Shown here piece after piece: positions 25,836 to 34,991 of a stretch of DNA of 64,000 nucleotides. The number at the start of each line of letters is the position of its first letter. Positions within the stretch are counted from its first letter, which is position 1. This stretch comes from Mycobacterium sp. 852013-51886_SCH5428379 (GTDB lineage Bacteria; Actinomycetota; Actinomycetes; Mycobacteriales; Mycobacteriaceae): contig NZ_LZSU01000029.1 of assembly GCF_001665575.1 (NCBI RefSeq), forward strand, positions 1 through 64,000, written 5' to 3'. The notes beneath the pieces were generated by a model. It saw only the letters and a list, made by a program, of their open reading frames with translations, had not been told where the DNA came from and did no database searches. The position numbers and the translations under genes were made by a program.

Positions 25836-28082
25836 ATGAGCGAGGTCGAGACGTTCGCCGGGGAACGGGGGCTGTCCCACCTGCGGCTGACCGCACGCCT
25901 GAACACCTCGGCGCTGGATTCCCGCCGCGGTGTGGTGCGGCTGCATCCCGAGGTGATCGCGGCGCTGGGCATCCGCGAATGGGATGCGGTGTCGCTGACC
26001 GGTTCCCGGACCACCGCCGCCGTGGTCGGGGTGGCGCCTCCGGGGACTCCGACCGGAACTGCACTGCTCGACGACGTCACCCTGTCCAACGCCGGCCTGC
26101 GCGAGGACAGCGGCGTGATCGTGGCGCCGGTGACCGTCTACGGCGCCAAGACCGTCACTCTGTCCGGGTCGCGGCTGGCCACGCAGTCGATCTCCCCCGC
26201 GACGCTGCGCCAGGCGCTACTCGGCAAGGTCATGACCGTCGGCGACACCGTCTCGTTGCTGCCCCGTGACCTCGGCCCGGGCACCTCGACGTCGGCGGCC
26301 ACCAGCGCGCTGGCGTCGTCGGTCGGCATCACGTGGACCTCGGAACTTCTGACCGTGACCGGCGTCGACCCGGCCGGCACCGTCAGCGTTCAGCCGAACT
26401 CGTCGGTGGGCTGGGGCGAGGGACTGTCCTCGGCGCCCGGACGTTCGGTGTCGTCCGCCGACGGGCGGGATGACTCCGTGGGGCTGGCGACGGTCACGGC
26501 GCCGTCGGACGAGCCGCCCGCGATCACCTTCGACGATCTGAAGGGCAGCCACGCCCAGGCGGATCGGCTCGCCGAATGGCTCAAGCTCTCCCTGGATCAG
26601 CCGGAGTTGCTCGAAACCCTGGGTGCCACACCGAATCTCGGCGTGCTGGTTTCCGGTCCCGCCGGCGTCGGCAAGTCGACGCTGGTGCGGGTGGTGTGTG
26701 CGAAACGGCGCCTGGTCGAACTCGACGGTCCGGAGGTCGGCGCCCTGCGTCCCGAGGACCGGCTGGCCCGGGTGTCGTCGGCGGTGGCGATGGTGCGCGA
26801 CGAGGGCGGGGTCCTCCTGATCACCGACGTCGACGCGCTGCTGCCCGCGACGGTCGAACCGGTGGCGACGCTGATCCTCACCGAACTGCGTACCGCGGTC
26901 GGGACTCCCGGCGTCGCGTTCGTCGCGACCACAGGGCTGCCGGACGGCGTGGACACCCGGCTGCGCGGCCCCGAACTGTGTGACCGCGAACTCGCGCTGA
27001 CACTGCCGGACGCCGCCACCAGGCGGGCGCTGCTGGAGGTGCTTCTGCGCGACGTCCCCGCCGGGGATCTGCAGCTCGACGAGATCGCCGGACGCACACC
27101 AGGATTCGTCATTGCCGATCTCTGCGCACTGGTGCGCGAGGCCGCGTTGCGAGCCGCCGCGCGGGCCAGCGCGGACGGCACCGAACCGGTCCTCTCGCAG
27201 ACGGACCTCGTCGGGGCGCTGACCGTCATCCGGCCGCTGTCCCGGTCGGCCACCGAGGAACTGTCGGTCGGCTCGGTCACCCTCGAGGACGTCGGCGACA
27301 TGGTCGAGACCAAGCAGGCGCTGACCGAGTCGGTGCTGTGGCCGCTGCAGCACCCCGACACCTTCGAGCGGCTGGGCATCGAACCGCCACGCGGAGTGCT
27401 GCTCTACGGCCCACCGGGGTGCGGGAAAACGTTCGTGGTCCGGGCGTTGGCGAGTACCGGCCGGCTGTCGGTCCACGCGGTCAAGGGCGCCGAGCTGATG
27501 GACAAGTGGGTCGGCTCTTCGGAGAAGGCGGTGCGCGATCTGTTCCGCCGGGCCCGGGAGTCGTCGCCGTCGCTGGTCTTCCTCGACGAACTCGACGCGT
27601 TGGCGCCGCGACGCGGTCAGAGCTTCGACTCCGGGGTCACCGATCGCGTGGTGGCGTCCCTGCTGACCGAACTCGACGGCATCGAACCGCTGCGCAACGT
27701 CGTGGTGCTGGGCGCCACCAACCGGCCCGATCTGATCGATCCGGCGCTGCTCCGGCCGGGCCGGCTCGAGCGGCTGGTGTTCGTCGAACCGCCCGACGTC
27801 GACGCGCGCCGCGAAATCCTGCGCACCGCAGGCAAATCGATCCCGCTGGCCTCCGACGGCGAGCGGGCCGTCGACCTCGACGCGATGGCCGCCGACCTGG
27901 ACGGCTACAGCGCGGCGGACTGCGTCGCGCTGTTACGCGAAGCGGCGCTGACGGCGATGCGCCGGTCGATCGACGCCGCCGACGTGACCGCGGCCGACGT
28001 CGAGGCCGCGCGCCGGACCGTGCGGCCGTCGTTGGATCCGGCGCAGGTCGAGTCACTGCGGGCATTCGCCGCCGGCCGCTGA
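25836..28082 (+). CDS. CDC48/VCP-like double AAA ATPase (Rv0435c-type)
   Basis: A 748-residue protein with an N-terminal double-psi-barrel-like CDC48_N region (residues about 10-190) and two AAA domains. D1 (about 225-450) has Walker A GPAGVGKST but a degenerate Walker B, LLITDVDALL, where the catalytic glutamate is replaced by valine. D2 (about 480-735) is complete: GPPGCGKT, pore loop MDKWVG, Walker B VFLDELDAL and the RPGRLE sensor/arginine segment. So D1 probably binds ATP without fast hydrolysis and D2 powers unfolding. It starts one base after pssA. A remodelling or quality-control role at the membrane is an inference; the linkage to psd and pssA is conserved in mycobacteria from memory. 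Confidence 0.9.
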   Translation: MSEVETFAGERGLSHLRLTARLNTSALDSRRGVVRLHPEVIAALGIREWDAVSLTGSRTTAAVVGVAPPGTPTGTALLDDVTLSNAGLREDSGVIVAPVTVYGAKTVTLSGSRLATQSISPATLRQALLGKVMTVGDTVSLLPRDLGPGTSTSAATSALASSVGITWTSELLTVTGVDPAGTVSVQPNSSVGWGEGLSSAPGRSVSSADGRDDSVGLATVTAPSDEPPAITFDDLKGSHAQADRLAEWLKLSLDQPELLETLGATPNLGVLVSGPAGVGKSTLVRVVCAKRRLVELDGPEVGALRPEDRLARVSSAVAMVRDEGGVLLITDVDALLPATVEPVATLILTELRTAVGTPGVAFVATTGLPDGVDTRLRGPELCDRELALTLPDAATRRALLEVLLRDVPAGDLQLDEIAGRTPGFVIADLCALVREAALRAAARASADGTEPVLSQTDLVGALTVIRPLSRSATEELSVGSVTLEDVGDMVETKQALTESVLWPLQHPDTFERLGIEPPRGVLLYGPPGCGKTFVVRALASTGRLSVHAVKGAELMDKWVGSSEKAVRDLFRRARESSPSLVFLDELDALAPRRGQSFDSGVTDRVVASLLTELDGIEPLRNVVVLGATNRPDLIDPALLRPGRLERLVFVEPPDVDARREILRTAGKSIPLASDGERAVDLDAMAADLDGYSAADCVALLREAALTAMRRSIDAADVTAADVEAARRTVRPSLDPAQVESLRAFAAGR

Positions 28083-28089
28083 CTTCTCC

Positions 28090-28153
28090 CCGTTGACTTT
28101 GCAGTGAGATCGCGGGAATCGCGATCTCAGCGATCTGTGCGCAAAGTCAACGG
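28090..28153. repeat. Nested inverted repeat between the AAA ATPase and the DUF1707 gene
   Basis: Outer arms CCGTTGACTTTGC (28090-28102) and GCAAAGTCAACGG (28141-28153) are perfect 13-base inverted repeats. Within them GAGATCGCG (28106-28114) and CGCGATCTC (28120-28128) form a second perfect 9-base hairpin with a 5-base loop. Symmetry at two levels without a T-run suggests a dispersed palindromic element or a transcription barrier rather than a plain terminator. Confidence 0.85.
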
Positions 28154-28253
28154 CATTTGCACCTTTCGACCGACCCCCCTGCATCTTGACACTGACTAGA
28201 TGAGGGCGCACAGTGGAGGCATAACTAGCCACCGTCTAGATGTGGAGGGCACC

Positions 28254-28709
28254 ATGACCGCGCCCCATGCCCTTACAGTCCGCGTCGGCGACGACGATCG
28301 TCAGTCGACCGCCTCGCTGCTCGGACTCGCCCTGGCGCAGGGCTATCTCGAGATGGCCGAATACGACCAGCGCCTCACTGCGGCCTACACCGCGCAGACC
28401 GCCGCCGAACTGCGTGCCCTGACCGCCGACCTGCCGGTCTCCGCGCTACGCCGCAACGACCCCAGACGTCACGCCGCACGCCGCCGCGCCGCACGCCGCA
28501 GCCTGCAGCTGCATCTCACCGGCTACCTCGTCATGGTCGTCATCGTGCTCACGGTGTGGCTGGCCGTCGGCCTCACATCCGGGGCCTGGTATTTCTGGCC
28601 CATCTGGCCGATCCTCGGCGCCGGGATCGGACTGGTCAGCCATGCGCTTCCGGCCCGCTTCGCGTGGGCGAAGCCATGCACAGGGGGACGCGTCAGACCG
28701 CCCACGTAG
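28254..28709 (+). CDS. DUF1707 domain protein with 2TM helical hairpin
   Basis: A 151-residue protein. Residues about 5-60 form the DUF1707 module (RVGDDDRQSTASLLGLALAQ, then GYLEMAEYDQRL), common at the N-terminus of actinobacterial membrane and signalling proteins. An Arg-rich linker and two transmembrane segments (about residues 90-113 and 117-133) follow. The start is ATG 28254 with GGAGGG. Upstream a TTGACA (28186-28191) and two near-copies of CTAGATG 40 bases apart (28196-28202 and 28236-28242) may be regulatory. Function unknown. It may be transcribed into the mrp operon, whose TTG start is 57 bases away. Confidence 0.8.
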   Translation: MTAPHALTVRVGDDDRQSTASLLGLALAQGYLEMAEYDQRLTAAYTAQTAAELRALTADLPVSALRRNDPRRHAARRRAARRSLQLHLTGYLVMVVIVLTVWLAVGLTSGAWYFWPIWPILGAGIGLVSHALPARFAWAKPCTGGRVRPPT

Positions 28710-28766
28710 ACTGGGCTCAATCCATTCAGCTGACGCTGACACCCCGACCGATCAGATCGGAGTGCC

Positions 28767-31670
28767 TTGCTGGCCATTCTGTGCGCTCACGCGGTCGCCG
28801 CCGCCGTGGCGCCACTTCTCGTGGCCAGATGGGGACGCCAGTCGTTCTATCCTCTGGCGCTCGTTCCGCTGCTGTCGCTGATCTGGGTCGGACTGAACTG
28901 GCCCGACCCCAGCCGCCCGGCCCCCACCGTCGACATCGCCTGGGTGCCCGAGCTGTCGATGGACATCAATCTGCGGTTCGACACCCTCGCCGCGATCATG
29001 AGCGTGCTCGTCCTCGCCATCGGCGCGTTGGTGCTGTTCTACTGCGGCACCTATTTCCACCACCGCGACGGGCACATCGAGAAGCGCCTGCCCAGCTTCG
29101 CCGCCGAACTCGTCGCGTTCTCCGGCGCGATGTTCGGCCTGGTGACCAGCGACAACATGCTGCTGCTGTACGTGTTCTGGGAGACGACGACGGTGTTGTC
29201 GTTCCTGCTCGTCGGCCACTACGCCGAACGCGCCACCAGCAGACGCGCCGCGACGCAGGCGCTGCTGGTCACCACCTTCGGCGGACTGGCCATGCTCGTC
29301 GGCATCATCGTGCTGGGCAACCTCGCCGGCACCTTCCTGCTCTCCGAACTGATCGCCGCACCGCCCGGCGGTGTCGCGGCGGCGGTCGGCGTGGCGCTGA
29401 TCCTCGTCGGCGCGCTGTCCAAATCGGCCATTGTGCCGCTGCACTTCTGGCTGCCCGGCGCGATGGCCGCCCCCACGCCGGTCAGCGCGTACCTGCATGC
29501 GGCGGCCATGGTGAAAGCCGGCGTGTATCTGATCGCCCGCATGGCGCCCGGCTTCGCCGACGACCCGGTGTGGCGGCCGATGGTCGTCACCCTCGGCCTG
29601 GGCACGATGCTGCTGGCCGGTTGGCGGGCGATACGTGAGTACGACCTCAAGCTCATCCTGGCCTTCGGCACGGTCAGCCAGCTCGGCCTGATCACGGTCA
29701 TGGTGGGCAGCGGCGGTAGCGACATGATGCTCGCCGGGTTGGCGATGCTCGTCGCGCACGCGATGTTCAAGGCGTCGCTGTTCATGGTCGTCGGGATCAT
29801 CGACCACACCACCGGCACCCGCGACATCCGCCGGCTCGCCTGGCTCGGAGACCGATGTAAGCCGCTGCTGGTGATCGCGGTCGGCGCCACCGCGAGCATG
29901 GCCGCACTGCCCCCGTTCTTCGGGTTCATCGCCAAGGAAGCCGACTTCGAGACCGTGCTGCACAGCGATGCGCTCGGCCCGTTCGCACCCTTCGTCCTCG
30001 TCGGCATCGTGACCGGCTCGGTCTTCACCACCATCTACAGCCTGCGGTTCCTGTGGGGTGCATTCGCCCGCAAAGGCTTGCGCGAACCCAGCGTCCGGGT
30101 GGCCCAGATGCACCGGCCGACGGTGGCGTTCATGGCCGCACCCGCCGTCCTCGCGGCGGCCGGGCTGTTCTCCGGGTTGTGGCCCGCACCGCTGGACACG
30201 GTGCTCGACGAATACGCCGACACGGTGAGCGGCGACGACGGCGACTACTACCTGGCGCTGTGGCACGGCTTCAACCTGCCGCTGCTGCTGTCGCTGATCG
30301 TGCTCGGCCTGGGCGCCGCCGCCTTCTTCGAACGGTCCAAGTTGCGCCGTGCGCGGGTGCTCTACCTCCCGTTGGGCAACGCCGACCGGATCTACGACGC
30401 CACGATCCGCGCCCTGGACCTGCTGTCGGTGCGGCTGACCGCGGCCACCCAGCGCGGATCGATCCCCGCCACCCAGTCGGTCATCCTCACCACGCTGGTG
30501 GTGCTGCCGATGGCGGCTCTGGCCTTCGGGGCGCGCGACCGACCGAACCTGGAGCTGTGGGATCAGCCGTGGCAGGTGGTGGTCGGTCTGCTGATGCTGG
30601 CCGCCGCCCTCGGCGCCGCGGTGATGCGCAACCGACTGGCCGCGGTGCTGCTCGTCGGTGTCACCGGTTACGGCTGCGGAGCGATCTTCGCCCTACACGG
30701 AGCCCCTGATCTCGCCCTGACCCAGTTCCTCGTCGAGACGCTCGTGCTGGTGATCTTCGTGCTCGTCCTGCGCACGCTGCCCGCCGAGGCCGACCGGGCC
30801 AGCATCACCCACAAGCGGCTGCCCCGGGTCCTGCTGTCGCTGGCCGTCGGCGCCACCGTGACCACGCTGACCGCCTACGCGATGGCCGCCCGCAAGGGCG
30901 CGGGTATCGCCGAACTGCTGCCCGACGCCGCCTATTACCGCGGCCACGGCGCCAACACCGTCAACGTGCTGCTCGTCGACATCCGCGCCTGGGACACGAT
31001 GGGTGAGATCTCGGTGCTTCTCGTGGCGGCGACCGGCGTCGCGTCGCTGGTGTTCCGCAACCGCCGCTTCGGCGCGGCGCCCCGGGTGTCCGACGCGGGG
31101 CAGCCCGACATCGGCCGCGTGTACGCGAACAGCCCCGCCGTCGGCGAGATCACCTGGCTGCGTGGTAGCGAACTACGCGATCCGCGCCACCGCTCGCTGG
31201 TCCTCGAGGTTGCGACGCGCATCATCTTCCCGCTGATCATGGTGCTGTCGGCGTACTTCTTCTTCGCCGGGCACAACACGCCCGGCGGCGGTTTCGCCGG
31301 CGGGCTGACCGCGGGTCTGGCGCTGGTGCTGCGCTACCTCGCGGGTGGTCGCTACGAGCTCGGAGAGACGCTGCCGCTGGACGCGGGCAAGGTCCTCGGC
31401 GCCGGTCTCGGGCTGTCCGCGGGCACCGCGGTGACCTCGATCCTGCTCGGCGCGCCCGCGCTGTCCTCGGCGGTCATCGAGTTCGACGTCCCCGTACTGG
31501 GGACGGTCAAGTTCGTCACCGCGCTCTTCTTCGATCTGGGGGTGTATCTCGTCGTCGTCGGTCTGGTGCTCGATGTGCTGCGCAGTCTCGGCGCGCGGGT
31601 CGACGAGGAGATGCTCGACCAGGAGGCCGCTGCCCGCAGCCGTGCGGCGGCGGGAACGGGGACCCGATGA
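28767..31670 (+). CDS. mrpA: Na+/H+ antiporter subunit A fused to MrpB
   Basis: A 967-residue inner-membrane protein. The first 500 residues are NuoL-like (proton-translocating module, with KSAIVPLHFWLPGAMAAPTPVSA and a transmembrane lysine-containing segment). The MrpA-specific C-terminal region follows to about residue 790. The end (about 800-950: FFAGHNTPGGGFAGGL onward) is an MrpB/MnhB domain, so A and B are one polypeptide, as in other actinobacteria. It is a multi-subunit antiporter that expels Na+ in exchange for H+. The start is TTG 28767. The stop overlaps the mrpC start, and mrpC to mrpG follow with overlaps or short gaps. Confidence 0.93.
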   Translation: MLAILCAHAVAAAVAPLLVARWGRQSFYPLALVPLLSLIWVGLNWPDPSRPAPTVDIAWVPELSMDINLRFDTLAAIMSVLVLAIGALVLFYCGTYFHHRDGHIEKRLPSFAAELVAFSGAMFGLVTSDNMLLLYVFWETTTVLSFLLVGHYAERATSRRAATQALLVTTFGGLAMLVGIIVLGNLAGTFLLSELIAAPPGGVAAAVGVALILVGALSKSAIVPLHFWLPGAMAAPTPVSAYLHAAAMVKAGVYLIARMAPGFADDPVWRPMVVTLGLGTMLLAGWRAIREYDLKLILAFGTVSQLGLITVMVGSGGSDMMLAGLAMLVAHAMFKASLFMVVGIIDHTTGTRDIRRLAWLGDRCKPLLVIAVGATASMAALPPFFGFIAKEADFETVLHSDALGPFAPFVLVGIVTGSVFTTIYSLRFLWGAFARKGLREPSVRVAQMHRPTVAFMAAPAVLAAAGLFSGLWPAPLDTVLDEYADTVSGDDGDYYLALWHGFNLPLLLSLIVLGLGAAAFFERSKLRRARVLYLPLGNADRIYDATIRALDLLSVRLTAATQRGSIPATQSVILTTLVVLPMAALAFGARDRPNLELWDQPWQVVVGLLMLAAALGAAVMRNRLAAVLLVGVTGYGCGAIFALHGAPDLALTQFLVETLVLVIFVLVLRTLPAEADRASITHKRLPRVLLSLAVGATVTTLTAYAMAARKGAGIAELLPDAAYYRGHGANTVNVLLVDIRAWDTMGEISVLLVAATGVASLVFRNRRFGAAPRVSDAGQPDIGRVYANSPAVGEITWLRGSELRDPRHRSLVLEVATRIIFPLIMVLSAYFFFAGHNTPGGGFAGGLTAGLALVLRYLAGGRYELGETLPLDAGKVLGAGLGLSAGTAVTSILLGAPALSSAVIEFDVPVLGTVKFVTALFFDLGVYLVVVGLVLDVLRSLGARVDEEMLDQEAAARSRAAAGTGTR

Positions 31671-32140
31671 CGACGTATCTCGTTCCGCTCGTGCTCATCG
31701 GCGGGCTCACCAGCGTCGGCGTTTACCTGCTGCTCGAACGCAACCTCACCCGGATGCTGCTGGGCCTGCTGGTGGTCGGCAACGTGATCAACCTGCTCAT
31801 CCTCACTGTCGGCGGGTCGTCCGGGAATCCCCCGGTCCGCGGCCGGACCAGCAACGGAGAGACCACGACGGCGGACCCGTTGGCACAGGGCATGATCCTC
31901 ACCGCGATCGTCATCAGCATGGGCATCGCCGCGTTCGTGCTGGCGCTGACCTACCGCTCCTACCGGTTGACGACGGCAGAGAACGTCGGCAACGACCCCG
32001 AGGACACCCGGGTCTCGGAACTGGCGGGCAGAGATGCGCCCGCCGTCGACGAGGACCGACCCGAGGCGTTCGACCAAGCCAAGGACACCGACCTGCCCGA
32101 CGAACTGGACGCGCTGCCGGGACAGGAAGGGTCCCGATGA
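31667..32140 (+). CDS. mrpC: Na+/H+ antiporter subunit C
   Basis: A 157-residue protein, NuoK-like: three transmembrane helices (residues about 5-22, 28-50 and 76-100), with LLERNLTRMLLGL and the conserved polar residues of the family. The C-terminal 50 residues are a soluble, acidic tail absent from the classic Bacillus MrpC of about 113 residues. ATG 31667 overlaps the mrpA stop by four bases. It forms the antiporter complex with MrpA/B, D, E, F and G. Confidence 0.9.
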   Translation: MTTYLVPLVLIGGLTSVGVYLLLERNLTRMLLGLLVVGNVINLLILTVGGSSGNPPVRGRTSNGETTTADPLAQGMILTAIVISMGIAAFVLALTYRSYRLTTAENVGNDPEDTRVSELAGRDAPAVDEDRPEAFDQAKDTDLPDELDALPGQEGSR

Positions 32141-32171
32141 GGGCCCAGCGAGAAGCGAAGGCGGATCGCCC

Positions 32172-33770
32172 ATGAGCCTCGCGACGATCCTGATCCCCCT
32201 TCCCGTCCTCATCCCCACCATCGCCGCGGCGCTGACGCTGCTCCTCGGCCGGCGTGCGGTGCTGCAGCGGGTCATCGTCCAGGTGGCGCTGACCGCGGTC
32301 GTCGGTGTCTGTTCGGTGCTGCTGTATCTGGCCGACCGCGACGGCACGCTCGCGTTGCACGTCGGCGGCTGGAGTCAGTCCGTGCCGGGAATGGGCCCGC
32401 TGGGCATCACTCTCGTCGTCGACCGGCTGTCGGCGCTGATGCTCGTGGTGTCGTCGATCGTGCTGCTAGCGGTGGTCGTATACGCCATCGGTCAGGGCAT
32501 CCGGGACGGCGATCAGCGCCAGCCGGTGTCGATCTTCCTGCCCACCTACCTCGTGCTGTCCGCGGGCGTGTGCACCGCATTCCTCGCCGGCGACCTGTTC
32601 AACCTGTACGTCGGATTCGAGGTGCTACTGGCCGCGAGCTTCGTACTGCTGACCATCGGCGCCAGCGAGGAACGCGTCCGGGCCGGGATCTCCTACGTAA
32701 TGGTCTCGATGGTGTCGTCGCTGATCTTCCTGATGGGCATCGCGCTGGTCTACGCGGCCACGGGCACGCTGAACCTCGCCGAGCTGGCGGTGCGGCTGGA
32801 CTCCGTATCGCCCGGCACCCGGACCGCGCTGTTCGCCGTGCTGTTGGTGGCGTTCGGCGTGAAGGCGGCGGTGTTCCCGCTGTCGACCTGGCTGCCGGAC
32901 TCCTACCCCACCGCGCCTGCACCCGTCACCGCCGTGTTCGCCGGACTGCTCACCAAAGTCGGTGTGTACGCGATCATCCGCGCCCATTCACTGCTGTTCC
33001 CCGGGGGGACACTCGACGGCGTACTGCTGGTGGCCGCGCTGCTGACGATGATCGTGGGGATTCTCGGTGCCATCGCGCAGAGCGATATCAAACGTCTGCT
33101 GTCGTTCACTCTCGTCAGCCACATCGGCTACATGGTCTTCGGAATCGCGCTGTCCAACGACCTCGGCATGGCGGGCGCGATCTACTACGTCGCCCACCAC
33201 ATTCTCGTGCAGACGACACTGTTCCTGGTGGTCGGTTTGATCGAGCGGCAGGCCGGGGCGTCCACGCTGCAACGCCTCGGCGGCCTGGCGGCGGCCAGCC
33301 CCCTACTGGCGTTCGTCTTCGTGATCCCGGCGCTCAATCTGGGTGGCATACCACCGTTCTCGGGCTTCATCGGAAAGGTGGCGCTGCTCGAAGCCGGCGC
33401 CGGGAACGGCACCGCCCTGGCGTGGATCCTCGTCGCCGGCGGTGTGGTCACCAGCCTGCTGACGCTGTTCGTGGTGGCCAGGGTGTGGACGAAGGCGTTC
33501 TGGCGCTCTCGCGCCGACGCGCCGGAAGGCCATCTGTCCGCGGGGGCGCCGGCCGCGTTGCTCGACGACGGGGAGGACGTCGAGTTCGCCGACCGCGACA
33601 GCGTCGGCCGGATGCCTGTCGGGATGCTGGTGCCGACCGGCGCGCTGATCGCCGTCGGCCTCGCGCTCACCGTGGCGGCCGGACCGATTTTCGCGTACAG
33701 CGAGCGCGCCGCAGACGAGGTGATCGACCGGGGGCAGTACATCACCGCGGTGGTGGGTGAGCGCCCGTGA
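32172..33770 (+). CDS. mrpD: Na+/H+ antiporter subunit D
   Basis: A 532-residue NuoM/N-like polytopic subunit with about 14 membrane helices. Key segments are the glutamate in LYVGFEVLLAASF and the lysine in FGVKAAVFPLSTWLPDSYP, followed by SDIKRLLSFTLVSHIGY, all typical of proton-channel antiporter-like subunits. ATG 32172 is 31 bases after mrpC and was preferred over an upstream in-frame ATG at 32034 that lies within mrpC. The stop overlaps the mrpE GTG. Confidence 0.93.
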   Translation: MSLATILIPLPVLIPTIAAALTLLLGRRAVLQRVIVQVALTAVVGVCSVLLYLADRDGTLALHVGGWSQSVPGMGPLGITLVVDRLSALMLVVSSIVLLAVVVYAIGQGIRDGDQRQPVSIFLPTYLVLSAGVCTAFLAGDLFNLYVGFEVLLAASFVLLTIGASEERVRAGISYVMVSMVSSLIFLMGIALVYAATGTLNLAELAVRLDSVSPGTRTALFAVLLVAFGVKAAVFPLSTWLPDSYPTAPAPVTAVFAGLLTKVGVYAIIRAHSLLFPGGTLDGVLLVAALLTMIVGILGAIAQSDIKRLLSFTLVSHIGYMVFGIALSNDLGMAGAIYYVAHHILVQTTLFLVVGLIERQAGASTLQRLGGLAAASPLLAFVFVIPALNLGGIPPFSGFIGKVALLEAGAGNGTALAWILVAGGVVTSLLTLFVVARVWTKAFWRSRADAPEGHLSAGAPAALLDDGEDVEFADRDSVGRMPVGMLVPTGALIAVGLALTVAAGPIFAYSERAADEVIDRGQYITAVVGERP

Positions 33771-34348
33771 CGAGCATGCGTGACCGATGGCCGATGCGGC
33801 GGATCCTGCTGCGACTGTGGGTGCTGTGCTGGCTGATTCTGGTCTGGACCCTGCTGTGGGGGACGGTTTCGGCGGCCAACATCCTCGGCGGGCTGGTTGT
33901 GGCGTTGATCATCACGGTGCTGCTCCCGCTGCCGCCGGTGCCGGTCGAGGGACGGCTGCACATTCTCTCGCTGCTTCGGCTGGTCGGCGTCGTGGCGTAC
34001 TACCTGGTGATCTCGTCCGCTCAGGTGGCGTGGCTGGCGATCAAGCCGGGGCCACCGCCGCTCACAGCCGTGCTGCGTGCGCACTTCGCGGTGCGCTCCG
34101 ACTTGGTGCTGGCGCTGGCGGCGAACATCGTCAACCTGACTCCCGGCACCATCGCGCTCGAGATCGACCAGACCCGCCGGATGATGTACATCCACGTCAT
34201 CGACGTGGGTTCGGACCGGGCGCTGGCGCGGTTCTACAAACAGATCGGGCAGTTCGAGCGGTTGCTCATCGCGGCATTCGAACGGGAGTCTGACTGGCGG
34301 CCCGCGGTGGATTCCGGCGAATCCGACGGAGAGGCGGATCGGCCATGA
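33767..34348 (+). CDS. mrpE: Na+/H+ antiporter subunit E
   Basis: A 193-residue membrane subunit: two N-terminal membrane helices (about residues 15-55), a further one at about 65-88, then a soluble domain with NIVNLTPGTIALEID, the family hallmark, and YIHVIDV. GTG 33767 overlaps the mrpD stop (GTGA). The C-terminal tail is acidic. MrpE is needed for antiporter assembly in related systems and has no known catalysis of its own. Confidence 0.92.
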   Translation: MTSMRDRWPMRRILLRLWVLCWLILVWTLLWGTVSAANILGGLVVALIITVLLPLPPVPVEGRLHILSLLRLVGVVAYYLVISSAQVAWLAIKPGPPPLTAVLRAHFAVRSDLVLALAANIVNLTPGTIALEIDQTRRMMYIHVIDVGSDRALARFYKQIGQFERLLIAAFERESDWRPAVDSGESDGEADRP

Positions 34349-34632
34349 CCTGGGTATGGATCGCTGCCGGGGTGATGCTCAGTGCGGCCGCGGCGTTCAC
34401 GATGTACCGCCTGTTGAGCGGGCCGAGCACCTTGGACCGTCTGGTGGCGCTGGACACCCTGATAGCGGTGACGATGTGTGGGATCGGCACCTGGGCGGCG
34501 TTCAGCCTGGACACCACGGTGACCTACAGCCTCACCGCACTCGCACTGATCAGCTTCGTCGGGTCCATCAGCGTCGCGCGTTTCCGCGTGCCGGACACCG
34601 ACAGATCCGCCGGCGGACGGAAGCCGCGATGA
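34345..34632 (+). CDS. mrpF: Na+/H+ antiporter subunit F
   Basis: A 95-residue protein with three transmembrane helices. RLLSGPSTLDRLVALDTL contains the conserved aspartates of MrpF, and the length is normal for the family. ATG 34345 overlaps the mrpE stop and its own stop overlaps the mrpG ATG (ATGA). Confidence 0.92.
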   Translation: MTWVWIAAGVMLSAAAAFTMYRLLSGPSTLDRLVALDTLIAVTMCGIGTWAAFSLDTTVTYSLTALALISFVGSISVARFRVPDTDRSAGGRKPR

Positions 34633-34991
34633 CCATCTCCGACACCATCGCCGCCGTGCTCATCCTCGGCGGGTCCACCCTCGCGCTGACCGCGGCGATC
34701 GGCGTGGTCCGCTTCCCGGACACCCTTTCGCGCATGCACGCCGCAACCAAGCCTCAGGTCTTCGGACTGCTACTGGTGCTGGCCGGTGCGGCAACCCGCC
34801 TGCGCGGCAACGTCGATGTGGGCATGCTCATCCTCGCCGGTCTGTTCACCCTCATCACTGCCCCGGTGATCGCCAACCGGGTCGGCCAGCTCGCCTACCG
34901 CGAGCAGAACATCCGCGACGATCTGCTCACCAAGGACGAAATGCATGAGTTCGTGGTGGAGCGGGAACACCGCGGCCATGACGAGCCCTGA
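34629..34991 (+). CDS. mrpG: Na+/H+ antiporter subunit G
   Basis: A 120-residue protein with three membrane helices and the MrpG/PhaG motif GVVRFPDTLSRMHAATKPQ near residue 25-43. The last 30 residues are a charged tail (REQNIRDDLLTKDE). ATG 34629 overlaps the mrpF stop. Its 3' end overlaps the following methyltransferase gene by 14 bases. It completes the A-G set, so the antiporter is encoded whole. Confidence 0.92.
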   Translation: MTISDTIAAVLILGGSTLALTAAIGVVRFPDTLSRMHAATKPQVFGLLLVLAGAATRLRGNVDVGMLILAGLFTLITAPVIANRVGQLAYREQNIRDDLLTKDEMHEFVVEREHRGHDEP

